Shown here: positions 23,816-32,663 of the stretch, piece by piece | How the letters are laid out: every line of letters begins with the position of its first letter | Position numbering within the stretch: the stretch's first letter is position 1 | NCBI GenBank assembly: GCA_002439755.1 | Contig: DJPH01000056.1 | Span: forward strand, 1-47,576 | Direction: 5' to 3' | Origin: Prevotellaceae bacterium UBA6417 | Lineage (GTDB): Bacteria > Bacteroidota > Bacteroidia > Bacteroidales > Bacteroidaceae | DNA length: 47,576 nucleotides | Notes under the pieces: generated by a model | Databases searched by the model: none | The model's input: only the letters and a program-made list of their open reading frames with translations | Told to the model about the DNA's origin: nothing | Translations under genes and position numbers: made by a program

Positions 23816-25576
23816 ATGAGAAAAACCAACATCTTTGCAATGGTACTATCGGCAGTCTTGACCTTGTCGGGCTGTTCAAGCGACGAAGCTTTTACCCCCC
23901 CCACCAACTATCCGACAGATGGCAAAGTACGCTTTACGGTTAACCTGAGCGATGCCACGACAAGGGCTACCCTCGGCAGCAATGCAGACCTGCTTTCGAG
24001 CTTCGGCTTCTGTATCAATAATGAAGCCAGCACCACCTACACATATAAAAATGTAGAAGTCAAGCGTAACGACGGCGGAGTATGGGAACCCCAAGAACAA
24101 TTGCTTTGGCAAAATGCCACACAACCGGTAAATATCGTCGCCTGTTTCCCTTACGACCCAAACGAAACCGGCAACCTCGCCAATCAATCATCCTATCAGG
24201 TTTCCGTGAAAGCCGACCAGACCGACAAATCAGACTATTCTTCCGACTTTCTCGTCTATAAGAAAACGGGATTTGTTCCCAAGAAAGATTTGGACAACAA
24301 CTCCTCGGTACCCATCACATTCAAACATGCTTTCAGCCTGCTGGACATACACGTCAAATTCGGCACGGAATTCAACAGCAACGGGCTGCTCGCCGACAAC
24401 ATCATCACCGACATGAAAGTAAGCGGTTCCATTCTCGACGGTTTTTGCAATTTTACAGCAGAAGAGCCCGTTGTTAAGGCCGCCGGTGCCGGAAGAGCAG
24501 ACCCCGTATCGGCCGAAACGGGTACATTCGCCGCAGCAACCGAACAGAACCGCAACGCCAACGCCACATATTCGTGCATTCTCATTCCTCAGACCGTTAC
24601 CGCCAACTATTTCCGGGTATCGTTAAAAATCAATGACAAACAATATGTATGGACATCGCCTTCGGATGTCACTTTGGAGCAAGGCAAGAAGCACCGTTTG
24701 GAGCTGACGGTCGGCAAAGAAACTGTTATCGCCGGCAGCATCACGCTTTCAGATTGGACAGAAGGCGAAACCATCACAGGCGGAGAAGCCGACATGACAA
24801 CCTCAGCCGATGCCACCACACACACCGTGTCCTTGCTGGAAGCCGGCCAACTGACAAAAGAACTTATCGACGAAGCATTAAACACCGGCTCCGAGCTCAA
24901 GATTCGCGGCCCCATCAACAGCAACGATTTTGCCACGCTGAAAGAATACAAACCGTCATCTCTCATCAATTTGGATTTGTCGGAAGCCGAAACTGAAGAA
25001 CTTCCTTCAGAAGCATTAGTGAGAGCCAGCTACATCAAAGAGATTGCGCTACCCAAGACTTTAAAGAAAATCGGAATGCAAGCTCTCGCCTTTAACTCTG
25101 AGCTTGTTGTGACAAACTGGGCAGACCTTACAGCTTTAGAGATAATTAGTGATGACCCATTCAACAGTACAGCCCTTGCGGGACGCATTGAACTTCCAAA
25201 TTCTGTCAAAACAATCGGTACCGATCTGTTTCATTTATGCACGAAAATAGAAAGCGTTACTGTACCGGAAGCAGTGAACTACATAAACTCCCACATGTTC
25301 TACTGCTGCGACAATTTGAAAGAAGTAATCGTTAAAGGAAACATTACTAAAATCTACACCTACGCTTTCGCCCGTGAATCCGAGGATAATGTAAAGCTCA
25401 CCATCGACTTGTCGACATGCACTTCAGTGCCTGAAATAGAAGACAACATTCTTTTTGGAAGAACTCCGAGCAACGTAACTTTCAAAGTCAAGAAAGACAT
25501 GGCCAGTGCGTTCAAGGCAGATAGTGACTGGAAAGGCCAAGGCTTGGATCAATGCAATTTCGTGGAAGTTGAGTAA
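23816..25576 (+). CDS. Fimbrillin-like surface lipoprotein with BspA-type leucine-rich repeats
   Basis: The 586-residue product has a lipoprotein signal ending LSGC, with acylated Cys20. The following SSDEA resembles the acidic signals that send Bacteroidetes lipoproteins to the cell surface. Residues about 35-315 look like a fimbrillin (FimA/Mfa-type, fimbrillin_A-associated) fold: VRFTVNLSDATTRAT, a central ITFKHAFSLLDIHVKF, and the closing GKKHRLELTVGKETVIAGSITLSDW. Residues about 335-570 contain BspA-type (LRR_5) repeats such as IALPKTLKKIGMQALAF, IELPNSVKTIGTDLF and VTVPEAVNYINSHMF. The likely role is adhesion or ligand display. A C8 run at codons 27-29, just after the lipobox, could cause on/off frameshifts. 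Confidence 0.85.
   Translation: MRKTNIFAMVLSAVLTLSGCSSDEAFTPPTNYPTDGKVRFTVNLSDATTRATLGSNADLLSSFGFCINNEASTTYTYKNVEVKRNDGGVWEPQEQLLWQNATQPVNIVACFPYDPNETGNLANQSSYQVSVKADQTDKSDYSSDFLVYKKTGFVPKKDLDNNSSVPITFKHAFSLLDIHVKFGTEFNSNGLLADNIITDMKVSGSILDGFCNFTAEEPVVKAAGAGRADPVSAETGTFAAATEQNRNANATYSCILIPQTVTANYFRVSLKINDKQYVWTSPSDVTLEQGKKHRLELTVGKETVIAGSITLSDWTEGETITGGEADMTTSADATTHTVSLLEAGQLTKELIDEALNTGSELKIRGPINSNDFATLKEYKPSSLINLDLSEAETEELPSEALVRASYIKEIALPKTLKKIGMQALAFNSELVVTNWADLTALEIISDDPFNSTALAGRIELPNSVKTIGTDLFHLCTKIESVTVPEAVNYINSHMFYCCDNLKEVIVKGNITKIYTYAFARESEDNVKLTIDLSTCTSVPEIEDNILFGRTPSNVTFKVKKDMASAFKADSDWKGQGLDQCNFVEVE
23895..23902 (+). repeat. C8 homopolymer in the lipoprotein reading frame
   Basis: Eight consecutive C residues cover codons 27-29 (Thr-Pro-Pro) of the fimbrillin-like gene, 7 residues after the acylated cysteine. 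The window reads in frame. Loss or gain of one C would truncate the protein soon after its signal sequence. Confidence 0.9.
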
Positions 25577-25610
25577 CCACGCTTTCGATTAGGCCCAAAC
25601 AGAAACCTAC

Positions 25611-25646
25611 AAGGGGCTATGTGCAACAAACAGCGCATAGCCCCTT
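25611..25646 (+). terminator. Terminator of the fimbrillin-like gene
   Basis: AAGGGGCTATG pairs perfectly with CATAGCCCCTT. Three further pairs (one a G-U) leave the 8-base loop AACAAACA. It lies 35 bases after the stop codon; there is no long T tract. Confidence 0.7.
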
Positions 25647-25686
25647 ATCCGTCGTTAACGGACAGGGCAAATATTAAGGACTTTTA

Positions 25687-25718
25687 TTGCGGTTTTCGCC
25701 TTTTACTCGCTAACTTTG
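25687..25718 (+). promoter_or_regulatory. Promoter of the EEP/metallophosphoesterase gene
   Basis: TTG (25687-25689, within ATTG), a 21-base spacer and TAACTTTG (25711-25718) approximate the Bacteroidetes promoter. Transcription would start near 25724, so the open frame upstream of 25739 is not translated. Confidence 0.55.
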
Positions 25719-25738
25719 TCGCTGTGAAAAGAATATCA

Positions 25739-27694
25739 ATGCAACAAACACATATCATGACCACACCACATCTGTTTTTTCAAGCCTGTCGCTGGCGAAT
25801 CCTCCTTTTATTATGCTTCATCGGCCTGTCGTTGACAGCGATACAAGCCAAAGATGCCTATCCGTTAAAGCTCCGCATCGCAAGCTACAACATCCACCAC
25901 GGAAAAGGCCTGGACGGCAAACTGGACTTTCAACGCATCGGCTCATTATTGGAACGGCTGGACGCAGACGTTGTTGCCATACAGGAAGTCGACAGTGTGA
26001 CAACACGCGCAAAAGGCACCTATGCCTTGGAAGAAATGGTCAAGCAAGCCCCCTATTACACCACCTACGGTCCCTGCATCGACTTGCAAGGCGGCAAATA
26101 CGGCATCGGCATTCTCAGCAAGGAACGCCCCATCAAAGTAAAGCGGATACCCCTTCCGGGAAAAGATGAAGCACGCATGCTGTTGGTAGCCGAGTTTGAC
26201 GATTATGTATTCGCCTGCACCCACTTGTCGCTCGAAGAAGATGAACGTCTGACCTCGGCTGCCATCATAGAGCGCGAGGCCGCGAGCCATACGAAGCCGT
26301 TTCTGGTGGCAGGCGACTGGAACGATGACCCTAACAGCTTACTGATTCGCACTCTGACAAAGAAATTCCAGATTTGCACCAACACCAACGCCTATACATT
26401 CCCCGCCGACAAGCCCAAAACGTGCATTGACTACATTGCCATCTATAAAGGCGACAAGCAAATGCGCCGCATTGGAGATGCCAACGGCGAATTTGCCGCT
26501 TACCGGCCTTATGCCGGCGAAGCAGCTGTTGTTGAACACGCCGAAGTCATAGACGAGAAGACAGCGTCCGACCACCGTCCGGTTTTTGTTTCGCTCATTC
26601 TGCCGACTCCCTCGCAAAAACTCATGACCACGCAACCCTATCTGCAAGTGCCCACGCCTACAACTATGGACGTTATGTTCCAGACCAACAGCGTCTGCCA
26701 CTGCTGGGTGGAATATGGCACGGATTCCCTGCATACGAAACGCGCACGCGCCTTGCTCAACGGGCAGGAAATATGCTACGACATCGCCAACAGAATACGT
26801 CTCGAAGGACTAAAGCCGGCTACACGCTACTACTACCGCGTTTGTGCCGTTGAACTGGTCTCGAAGAAAGCCTATGAGAACCATTTCGGCGACACACTGA
26901 CCACCCGCTTCTACAGTTTCAAGACTCCGGATGAAGCCATGAGCGACTTCAGATGCGTCATATTCAACGACCTGCACGAGAACAAAGAGTGCTTCGACTA
27001 CCTGAGAAGTCTCCTTGATGGAACAGACTATGATTTCGTCATATTCAACGGCGACTGTCTGCCCGAGCCGCGCGACCGCCGGCATGCCATCGACATGATT
27101 CACAATCTGGCGGATTATGTGAATGGGGCAGAAAAACCCGTCATATTCCTGCGCGGCAACCACGAAATACGCAATTTCTACTCAGCCGGAATGCACCACC
27201 TCATAGGCTATTACAACGAAAAGACCTACGGAGCCTTTACCTGGGGAGCAACACGCTTCGTTATGCTCGACTGCGGCGAAGACAAACCCGACTCAGTCTC
27301 CGTCTATGCCGGACTGAACGACTTCACCCGATTGAGAGCGGAGCAAATCGATTTTCTTAGGCAGGAAATAAAAAGCAAAGCCTTTAAAAAAGCACAGCAT
27401 AGGGTGCTGATCAGCCACATACCCATCTACGGCAACGGAGACGACTACAATCCATGCCTGAAGCTCTGGTCGCCCATGCTCGACAAGGCACCATTCAATG
27501 TGGCCATCGCAGCCCACAACCACAAAGCTGTGTTCTATCCGAACGGCACCGACGGGAGCACTTATCCGGTAATCATCGGCGGCGGACCATCCATTAAGAG
27601 CGGAACCGTTACGATTGTGTCAAAGCAAGGTAAAAAGCTGAAAATCGAAGTCCGCGGCAAAAATCAGAAAAACCATGTCAGCTTAGAATTTTAG
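25739..27694 (+). CDS. Secreted fusion of an EEP-family hydrolase and a calcineurin-like phosphoesterase
   Basis: This 651-residue exported protein joins two unrelated metal-dependent phosphoesterases. A signal peptide ends ...TAIQA-KD. The endonuclease/exonuclease/phosphatase domain (about residues 43-285) keeps its motifs: ASYNIHHGKG, AIQEVD (metal-binding Glu), AGDWNDDPNS and SDHRPVF. A purple-acid-phosphatase/Fn3-like sandwich follows (about 295-400, PYLQVPTPTTMDVMFQ). The metallophosphoesterase domain has all its metal ligands: FNDLHEN, NGDCLPEP, RGNHEI, ISHIPIYG and AHNH. Substrates could be nucleic acids, nucleotides or phospholipids; they cannot be fixed from sequence. The frame is open from 25619, but that lies in the upstream terminator; the ATG at 25739, just after the promoter, is preferred, and 25757 is also possible. 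Confidence 0.85.
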   Translation: MQQTHIMTTPHLFFQACRWRILLLLCFIGLSLTAIQAKDAYPLKLRIASYNIHHGKGLDGKLDFQRIGSLLERLDADVVAIQEVDSVTTRAKGTYALEEMVKQAPYYTTYGPCIDLQGGKYGIGILSKERPIKVKRIPLPGKDEARMLLVAEFDDYVFACTHLSLEEDERLTSAAIIEREAASHTKPFLVAGDWNDDPNSLLIRTLTKKFQICTNTNAYTFPADKPKTCIDYIAIYKGDKQMRRIGDANGEFAAYRPYAGEAAVVEHAEVIDEKTASDHRPVFVSLILPTPSQKLMTTQPYLQVPTPTTMDVMFQTNSVCHCWVEYGTDSLHTKRARALLNGQEICYDIANRIRLEGLKPATRYYYRVCAVELVSKKAYENHFGDTLTTRFYSFKTPDEAMSDFRCVIFNDLHENKECFDYLRSLLDGTDYDFVIFNGDCLPEPRDRRHAIDMIHNLADYVNGAEKPVIFLRGNHEIRNFYSAGMHHLIGYYNEKTYGAFTWGATRFVMLDCGEDKPDSVSVYAGLNDFTRLRAEQIDFLRQEIKSKAFKKAQHRVLISHIPIYGNGDDYNPCLKLWSPMLDKAPFNVAIAAHNHKAVFYPNGTDGSTYPVIIGGGPSIKSGTVTIVSKQGKKLKIEVRGKNQKNHVSLEF

Positions 27695-27718
27695 CCTGTA
27701 TATATAATAAGGTATGTC

Positions 27719-27766
27719 AAGGCCTTCTTCCCGATGCAAAAAGTCGGAAAGAAGGTCTTTTAGTTT
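27719..27766 (+). terminator. Terminator of the EEP/metallophosphoesterase gene
   Basis: A 16-position stem (27719-27734 with 27744-27759) with one mismatch and one G-U pair, loop TGCAAAAAG, is followed by TTAGTTT. It starts 24 bases after the stop. Confidence 0.8.
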
Positions 27767-27798
27767 GCCATGACAATCTTATTTATGGAAAAGTGACT

Positions 27799-27806
27799 CC
27801 CCCCCC
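27799..27806 (+). repeat. C8 homopolymer upstream of the 1460-residue protein gene
   Basis: Eight C residues followed by TC and T7 lie about 18 bases upstream of the -33 element at 27825. Length changes here would alter the spacing of any upstream activator relative to the promoter, but not the promoter itself. Confidence 0.85.
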
Positions 27807-27824
27807 TCTTTTTTTATGAATTAT

Positions 27825-27855
27825 TTTGCCGTAAGCGTTTTTAGTCTTATATTTG
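27825..27855 (+). promoter_or_regulatory. Promoter of the 1460-residue surface protein
   Basis: TTTG (27825-27828), a 19-base spacer and TATATTTG (27848-27855) match both Bacteroidetes elements with ideal spacing. The leader is about 70 bases. Confidence 0.8.
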
Positions 27856-27933
27856 CAATCAACATTTGTCATTCAGTCCGCATAGGCGGCAATAGAAAAG
27901 GACTCGATTATTTCATTATTAAAACCAACACAT

Positions 27934-30900
27934 ATGAGAAAATTTATTTTTACATTAAGTTTGGCTCTGCTCGCCACATTGATACCGCGAGTAAGCCAGG
28001 CGGACGACAACGTTCCCAAAGCGGATATTTTGGATGTTGTCTTCAATGAGGATGGTTCGGCCTACGATGCTTCGCCGATGGACAATCCGATTCAGGTGTT
28101 TGGTAAGGATCTGATAGAGACTTACTACAGCGAAAGTTACAAACGCATCATCCCCAAGCTGTTCAACCCTTGGGGCGGCACCGGACAGACCTACTACAAG
28201 GTGGATTATGAAAACAACCAGACGTTCAAGGACGCACTTGCCAATGGTCACACCCTTGAAACATTGGTAATGGCCGACTATACGCTCGGCAGTCTGCCCG
28301 ATTCGGAATGCAAGCCGTTTACCTCACATCAGAGCGGTGGTACCGGTCTGATGGTTTCCACGAAAGCCAACGGCGCCAACGGTTCCAACGAATTTGCTTT
28401 CCTTCCTTGCACCGGAGGTTCGTATCACTGGGTAAAATCAGGTGTACGTCCCGAACCGGGAATCTTCTATCATCTGGTCGGTGTATGGAACAAAGAAGAA
28501 GGCAAGGCCTATGTCTATGTCAACGGAGAGCTGAAAGCCACCGTTGATGCACCGGGCGATTTCACTTTCCCGACAGCGGGCAGCAACTGGTTCGGCATCG
28601 GTGCCGATCCAAGCGGTGAAACCGGCAACACGGCATGGAACGGTGAGGTAGCCCTTGCCCGTATCTACGATGCACCCCTGACGGCAGAACAGATTGCCGC
28701 ACTGTACAAGCAAGTAGAGACCGGTCCCAACTACGGCCAGATTCTGAAAAACAGTCTGGACAGCATCAACAACCTCAACGAGACTTTCCCCGAGGGAACA
28801 AATCCGGGTTATTACACGACAGAAGTGCTTGCCCAGTATAAAGCTCCCTATGACGATATTGCCAAGAGGGCCCTCGATGCCATCGAAAACGGTACTTCCG
28901 ACGACGAATACATCTCGTTGCGCACAGAACTGCTGAATGCTTATGCTGCCATCCACGAGCACGCTAACCCCATGAGCGACGGTTATTACTATTTCATCAA
29001 CGCTTACGGAGAGTTTAAGAAACTGCAAGACGTAGAGATGGCCATGTGCATCAACGCCGACAAGGAACTGTCGTGGGGTCCGTTCGACGGCAATCCGCTG
29101 CAGCTTTTCAAAGTCACGAAACTCGAAGACGGCAACTATAGCATCCAGAACGTGGCAAGCGGTGAATTCATCGGCACAAAAGATGGTGTAAGCGCGCTCG
29201 TTCCTATGACGGCAACACAGACCGTTCCGCAGACATTCACCTTATTGCATTCGGGGCAATGGAATATCGCGAACACCGAGAACTCCAGATCCTATCACAC
29301 CCAAAGCCACAATAGCGGAGCCGGAACCGGCGGACGCATTGTTGCATGGCAGGCCGGTGTAGGAACATGTTCTGCATGGATACTGAATCCGGTGACCGAC
29401 CAGGAAGTCATCGACCGTGCCAACGAGTTGGGTCCGAAAGAAATCGCAGCCGCTAAGCTGAAAGCCCTGATTGTCGATGCCAAAGCCGCACGCGACCTGG
29501 CCAACGAGTATACACCGCTCATCACGAACGCCAACGACGCTGACGAGAGCTGCCAGATCAGCAGCAATGCCAAAGAGCCCAATGAAGGAACTTTTGCCAA
29601 CCTGATTGACAAGAAGTTCGACACCTATTTCCACTCCACCTACAGCATGTCCGAGCCTGTGGATTATCACAACCTGCAAGTGGACATGCTGACACCGCAA
29701 TCGGGCATTTTCTTCAAGATGCAGCCAAGAAACAGTTCTTACATGGATTTTCCCAACGATGTAGACATCTATGCCACCAACGACGAGACTTTGGGTAAGG
29801 ATGCCAACAGCAGCAATGAGAGCTGGACGAAAGTGGCTCACTTTGACAGCGGTTTCCCCACCGACATAAACAGCATCTATACATCGCCGTCCATTACCTT
29901 TGAAGAGCCCTACCGTTACTTCCGTATGGTGGTTTTGAACACTGTTTCAAAAAGGACAAACTCCAATACAGGCCTGCCGTACTACACTCTCAGCGAATTC
30001 CAACTTTATAATTCCACACCGACCGCAAATTCGCAGTACAACACGCTTGCCGGCATGAAAGAAGCCTGCGATGCATTGGATGCACTTGTAAAGGCCGATG
30101 AAGAGAAAGTAGCGAACAAGACAGCCACCCTGGCCGACACCACCGAGTTGCTGGCTGCCACAAGAGCCGTACGCGCACTCTACGTAGACCGCGATGCCCT
30201 GGATGCAGAATTTGCCGCATTGCTCGACTCGACCAAGAAAACCTACTCGGAAGCTCTCGGCTCGAAAGTCACCTTGGTTACCAACGCCACCGATGACGAC
30301 AAGAACTGCCAGCTCAGCAGCAACGCCAAGGAACCAAGTGAAGGATCGTTCGCAGGTCTGATTGACGGAACAACTTCGACCTACTTCCACAGCATCTACA
30401 GCGCAGCAGGCCCGGGCGACGGTATCTATCACAACCTGCAAATCGATCTGAAAGGCAACGCCACAAATTCGTTCTTCTATGAATTCACAGGCCGTAACGG
30501 CAGCTATTGCGACACGCCCAACAAGTTCAACATCTACGCCACCAACGATCCCGACCTGGGCAGCGACCCCAACAGCGAAGACTCACAATGGACCTTGGTC
30601 AGCGAAGTGGACGAACCCACCATCCCGAACTCGGCGGAAGCACATTACACATCGCCTGTCATCGAAATGGACAATACATACCGCTACATCCGCTTCTCCG
30701 TTATCGGTACCACAAGCGGACGCACCAACGGAACGACGGGCATGCCTTTCTTCACGCTCAGCGAGTTCCAGATGTACTCGGGTGTTGACCCACAACGTGT
30801 ACAATACAACTACAACCCCGAAGTGAAAGCTGCAGCCGATGCCCTGAAAGCCCTTATCGACAAGGGTGAGACAATGGGTTGGCATCAGGTATGGCAGGCC

Positions 30901-32316
30901 GACATCAACGAATTGCGCGGTGCCATGAACAAACTGTTGGAATCCTATGTAGACACCACGCAGCTCGTGCTGCTCACCAGCAAGATGAACGCTTATGCCT
31001 TCAACACCATCGTGGACGAGGCAGCCATCGGTTGTGTAAAGAGCCAGGAAGCATTGGATGCATTCGAGGCTTCGGTTGCAACCGCACGCAATTCCATCGA
31101 CCCGATCCAGCCGACCAAGGCTTCTGTGACAAAGGCCATCGAAGACATCAATACAGCCTACCAGACACTCATGGAAAACATGAACAAGGTAGAGCCTAAT
31201 AAGTGGTACTACATCGTCAGCAAGTCCAACCTCGCCTATTGTGCCAACAAGGCCATGTTCCTGAACAGCACCAACGTCGGAACGGACATCAGCTTCGGCC
31301 AATACGACAGCGAAACCGGAGAATCCACCTATACAGAAGATGCCTATGCCATGTGGCGCCTCGTTCCCATCGAAGGCACCGAATACTACGGCATTCAGAA
31401 CATGTGTACATCGCACTTCTTCGGGCCAATCCTCGGCAAAGGCAACACTTACAAGCTTCTGCTGCAGACACAGCCCTCGCCCTATCGCATCGACTACATC
31501 GGAAAGGGACAGCTCCAGATGGTATCCATCAATGATGCCAACCCCGAAGGCTACCAGCTCCATGCACAGAACGACGGCAGCATCATCGTGCCATGGCCGA
31601 CCGGCCTCGACGGAGCTTCTTGCTGGACATTCCTTCCTGTTGATGAAGAAAGCGTTGCCGGCATCCTCATCAAGCAGAACAGCATCCGCATCGAGACCCT
31701 GCCGTTCGACATTCCGGCCGGTGCAACCTCTCTGATGTCATTGAACGAAGGTATCAACACCTATGCCGTCAAAGACTTGAAGGTTGACGAGGCAAGCAAC
31801 ACAACGACTCTCGAACTTACCGTTCAGGAAGATGTGAAAGCAGGTGTGCCGTTTATCATGACATATGGCGACTACACGCAGTATAACGAAGAGACGAGTC
31901 TGTATGACCACTTCTTCTTCCAGATTCCCGCCAATGTAGATTCGACCGAACATGAAGCAAACGGTCTGATCGGTACCTTGAAAGGACTCACCATCCAAAA
32001 GTCAGGTTTCGGCTATATCGAAAACGACGGTCTGAAGGTGACCACAGGCGAGGCCGTTTCCATCATCGGCCAACGCGGTTACATCGACCCGGCCAAGGTT
32101 AAGACGGGCGAAGGCAGCACCGACCTCGTGCTTACACTTGAAGGCGGCCTCATCAACGGCATCAACGTCATCGATGCTGCCAAGGCTTCCGACAAGGTCA
32201 ATGTTTACTCCATCGACGGCAAGCTCTTGAAGAAGAATGTCAAGGCCACCGATGCCCGCAAGAATCTGAAGAAAGGCATTTACATCATCGGCAAGAAAAA
32301 AGTTGCCATCAAGTAA
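27934..32316 (+). CDS. Large modular secreted protein: LamG-like, beta-trefoil-like and duplicated discoidin-like domains, T9SS-type tail
   Basis: The 1460-residue product has a signal peptide (ending SQA-DD). A LamG/concanavalin-like domain follows (about 27-265, with GKAYVYVNGELKATVDAPG and ARIYDAPLTAEQI), then helical FIVAR-like spacers. A lectin-like trefoil lies at about 345-490 (YYFINAYGEFKKLQD), with a related one at about 1090-1240 (KWYYIVSKSNLAYCANKAMF). Two copies of a discoidin (F5/8 C)-like module begin near residues 528 and 779; both carry CQ[IL]SSNAKEP and end in TLSEFQ[LM]Y. The final 40 residues (VYSIDGKLLKKN...KKGIYIIGKKKVAIK) match the type A sorting domain of T9SS cargo. 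No catalytic domain is evident, so a carbohydrate- or host-binding role is likely. It is transcribed alone from a strong promoter. Confidence 0.8.
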   Translation: MRKFIFTLSLALLATLIPRVSQADDNVPKADILDVVFNEDGSAYDASPMDNPIQVFGKDLIETYYSESYKRIIPKLFNPWGGTGQTYYKVDYENNQTFKDALANGHTLETLVMADYTLGSLPDSECKPFTSHQSGGTGLMVSTKANGANGSNEFAFLPCTGGSYHWVKSGVRPEPGIFYHLVGVWNKEEGKAYVYVNGELKATVDAPGDFTFPTAGSNWFGIGADPSGETGNTAWNGEVALARIYDAPLTAEQIAALYKQVETGPNYGQILKNSLDSINNLNETFPEGTNPGYYTTEVLAQYKAPYDDIAKRALDAIENGTSDDEYISLRTELLNAYAAIHEHANPMSDGYYYFINAYGEFKKLQDVEMAMCINADKELSWGPFDGNPLQLFKVTKLEDGNYSIQNVASGEFIGTKDGVSALVPMTATQTVPQTFTLLHSGQWNIANTENSRSYHTQSHNSGAGTGGRIVAWQAGVGTCSAWILNPVTDQEVIDRANELGPKEIAAAKLKALIVDAKAARDLANEYTPLITNANDADESCQISSNAKEPNEGTFANLIDKKFDTYFHSTYSMSEPVDYHNLQVDMLTPQSGIFFKMQPRNSSYMDFPNDVDIYATNDETLGKDANSSNESWTKVAHFDSGFPTDINSIYTSPSITFEEPYRYFRMVVLNTVSKRTNSNTGLPYYTLSEFQLYNSTPTANSQYNTLAGMKEACDALDALVKADEEKVANKTATLADTTELLAATRAVRALYVDRDALDAEFAALLDSTKKTYSEALGSKVTLVTNATDDDKNCQLSSNAKEPSEGSFAGLIDGTTSTYFHSIYSAAGPGDGIYHNLQIDLKGNATNSFFYEFTGRNGSYCDTPNKFNIYATNDPDLGSDPNSEDSQWTLVSEVDEPTIPNSAEAHYTSPVIEMDNTYRYIRFSVIGTTSGRTNGTTGMPFFTLSEFQMYSGVDPQRVQYNYNPEVKAAADALKALIDKGETMGWHQVWQADINELRGAMNKLLESYVDTTQLVLLTSKMNAYAFNTIVDEAAIGCVKSQEALDAFEASVATARNSIDPIQPTKASVTKAIEDINTAYQTLMENMNKVEPNKWYYIVSKSNLAYCANKAMFLNSTNVGTDISFGQYDSETGESTYTEDAYAMWRLVPIEGTEYYGIQNMCTSHFFGPILGKGNTYKLLLQTQPSPYRIDYIGKGQLQMVSINDANPEGYQLHAQNDGSIIVPWPTGLDGASCWTFLPVDEESVAGILIKQNSIRIETLPFDIPAGATSLMSLNEGINTYAVKDLKVDEASNTTTLELTVQEDVKAGVPFIMTYGDYTQYNEETSLYDHFFFQIPANVDSTEHEANGLIGTLKGLTIQKSGFGYIENDGLKVTTGEAVSIIGQRGYIDPAKVKTGEGSTDLVLTLEGGLINGINVIDAAKASDKVNVYSIDGKLLKKNVKATDARKNLKKGIYIIGKKKVAIK

Positions 32317-32341
32317 CAGCCTCTCATAAGAACAATACAGC

Positions 32342-32375
32342 AAGAGCGCGGATTCTTTAGCGAATCCGCGCTCTT
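32342..32375 (+). terminator. Terminator of the 1460-residue protein gene
   Basis: AAGAGCGCGGATTC pairs perfectly with GAATCCGCGCTCTT around the loop TTTAGC. The hairpin starts 25 bases after the stop codon. Confidence 0.85.
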
Positions 32376-32492
32376 CGTATATCCATCCGCGCCAACAACA
32401 TCGGAAGCCGAAGCCCCGTTTTATCCGTAACGTAAGGTACAAATTGCCTCTCCTGCCGGCAAAAAGAAATTTCCCCGAAGCAAAACAACCGA

Positions 32493-32592
32493 AAATCGGC
32501 GATTTTTGGCCTGAAAATCGGCGATTTCCTGGCGAAAAATCGGCGATTTCTTGTCAAAAATCGGCGATTTTCGATGTAAAAATCGGCGATTT
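32493..32592. repeat. Array of five 13-bp palindromes at 21-22 bp period
   Basis: AAATCGGCGATTT, a palindrome apart from its central G, occurs five times, starting at 32493, 32515, 32537, 32558 and 32580. The steps are therefore 22, 22, 21 and 22 bp. The 8-9 bases between copies differ (TTGGCCTGA, CCTGGCGAA, CTTGTCAA, TCGATGTAA), while the palindrome is invariant. The phasing is two helical turns, so all copies face one side of the DNA. It sits between two convergent genes. I do not know this element. Confidence 0.95.
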
Positions 32593-32663
32593 TCGGCCAC
32601 TATACTAAGGGGCTGCTTTTGAAAGGTGGCAACAATAGTCCGTAACAAGCTGTTTTACTGCCT

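Larger units (their letters stand above)
32317..32663. other. Intergenic region between the 1460-residue gene and panE
   Basis: These 347 bases lie between convergent stops. They contain the terminator at 32342-32375 and the five-copy palindrome array at 32493-32592. The remaining roughly 70 bases next to panE show no clear structure or gene. Confidence 0.65.

Noticed and set aside
30583..31563. 326-codon minus-strand frame
   Set aside because: Antisense shadow of the 1460-residue protein gene.
32493..32592. CRISPR array made of 13-bp repeats
   Set aside because: Repeats are too short, inter-repeat gaps are only 8-9 bases and no cas genes are nearby.
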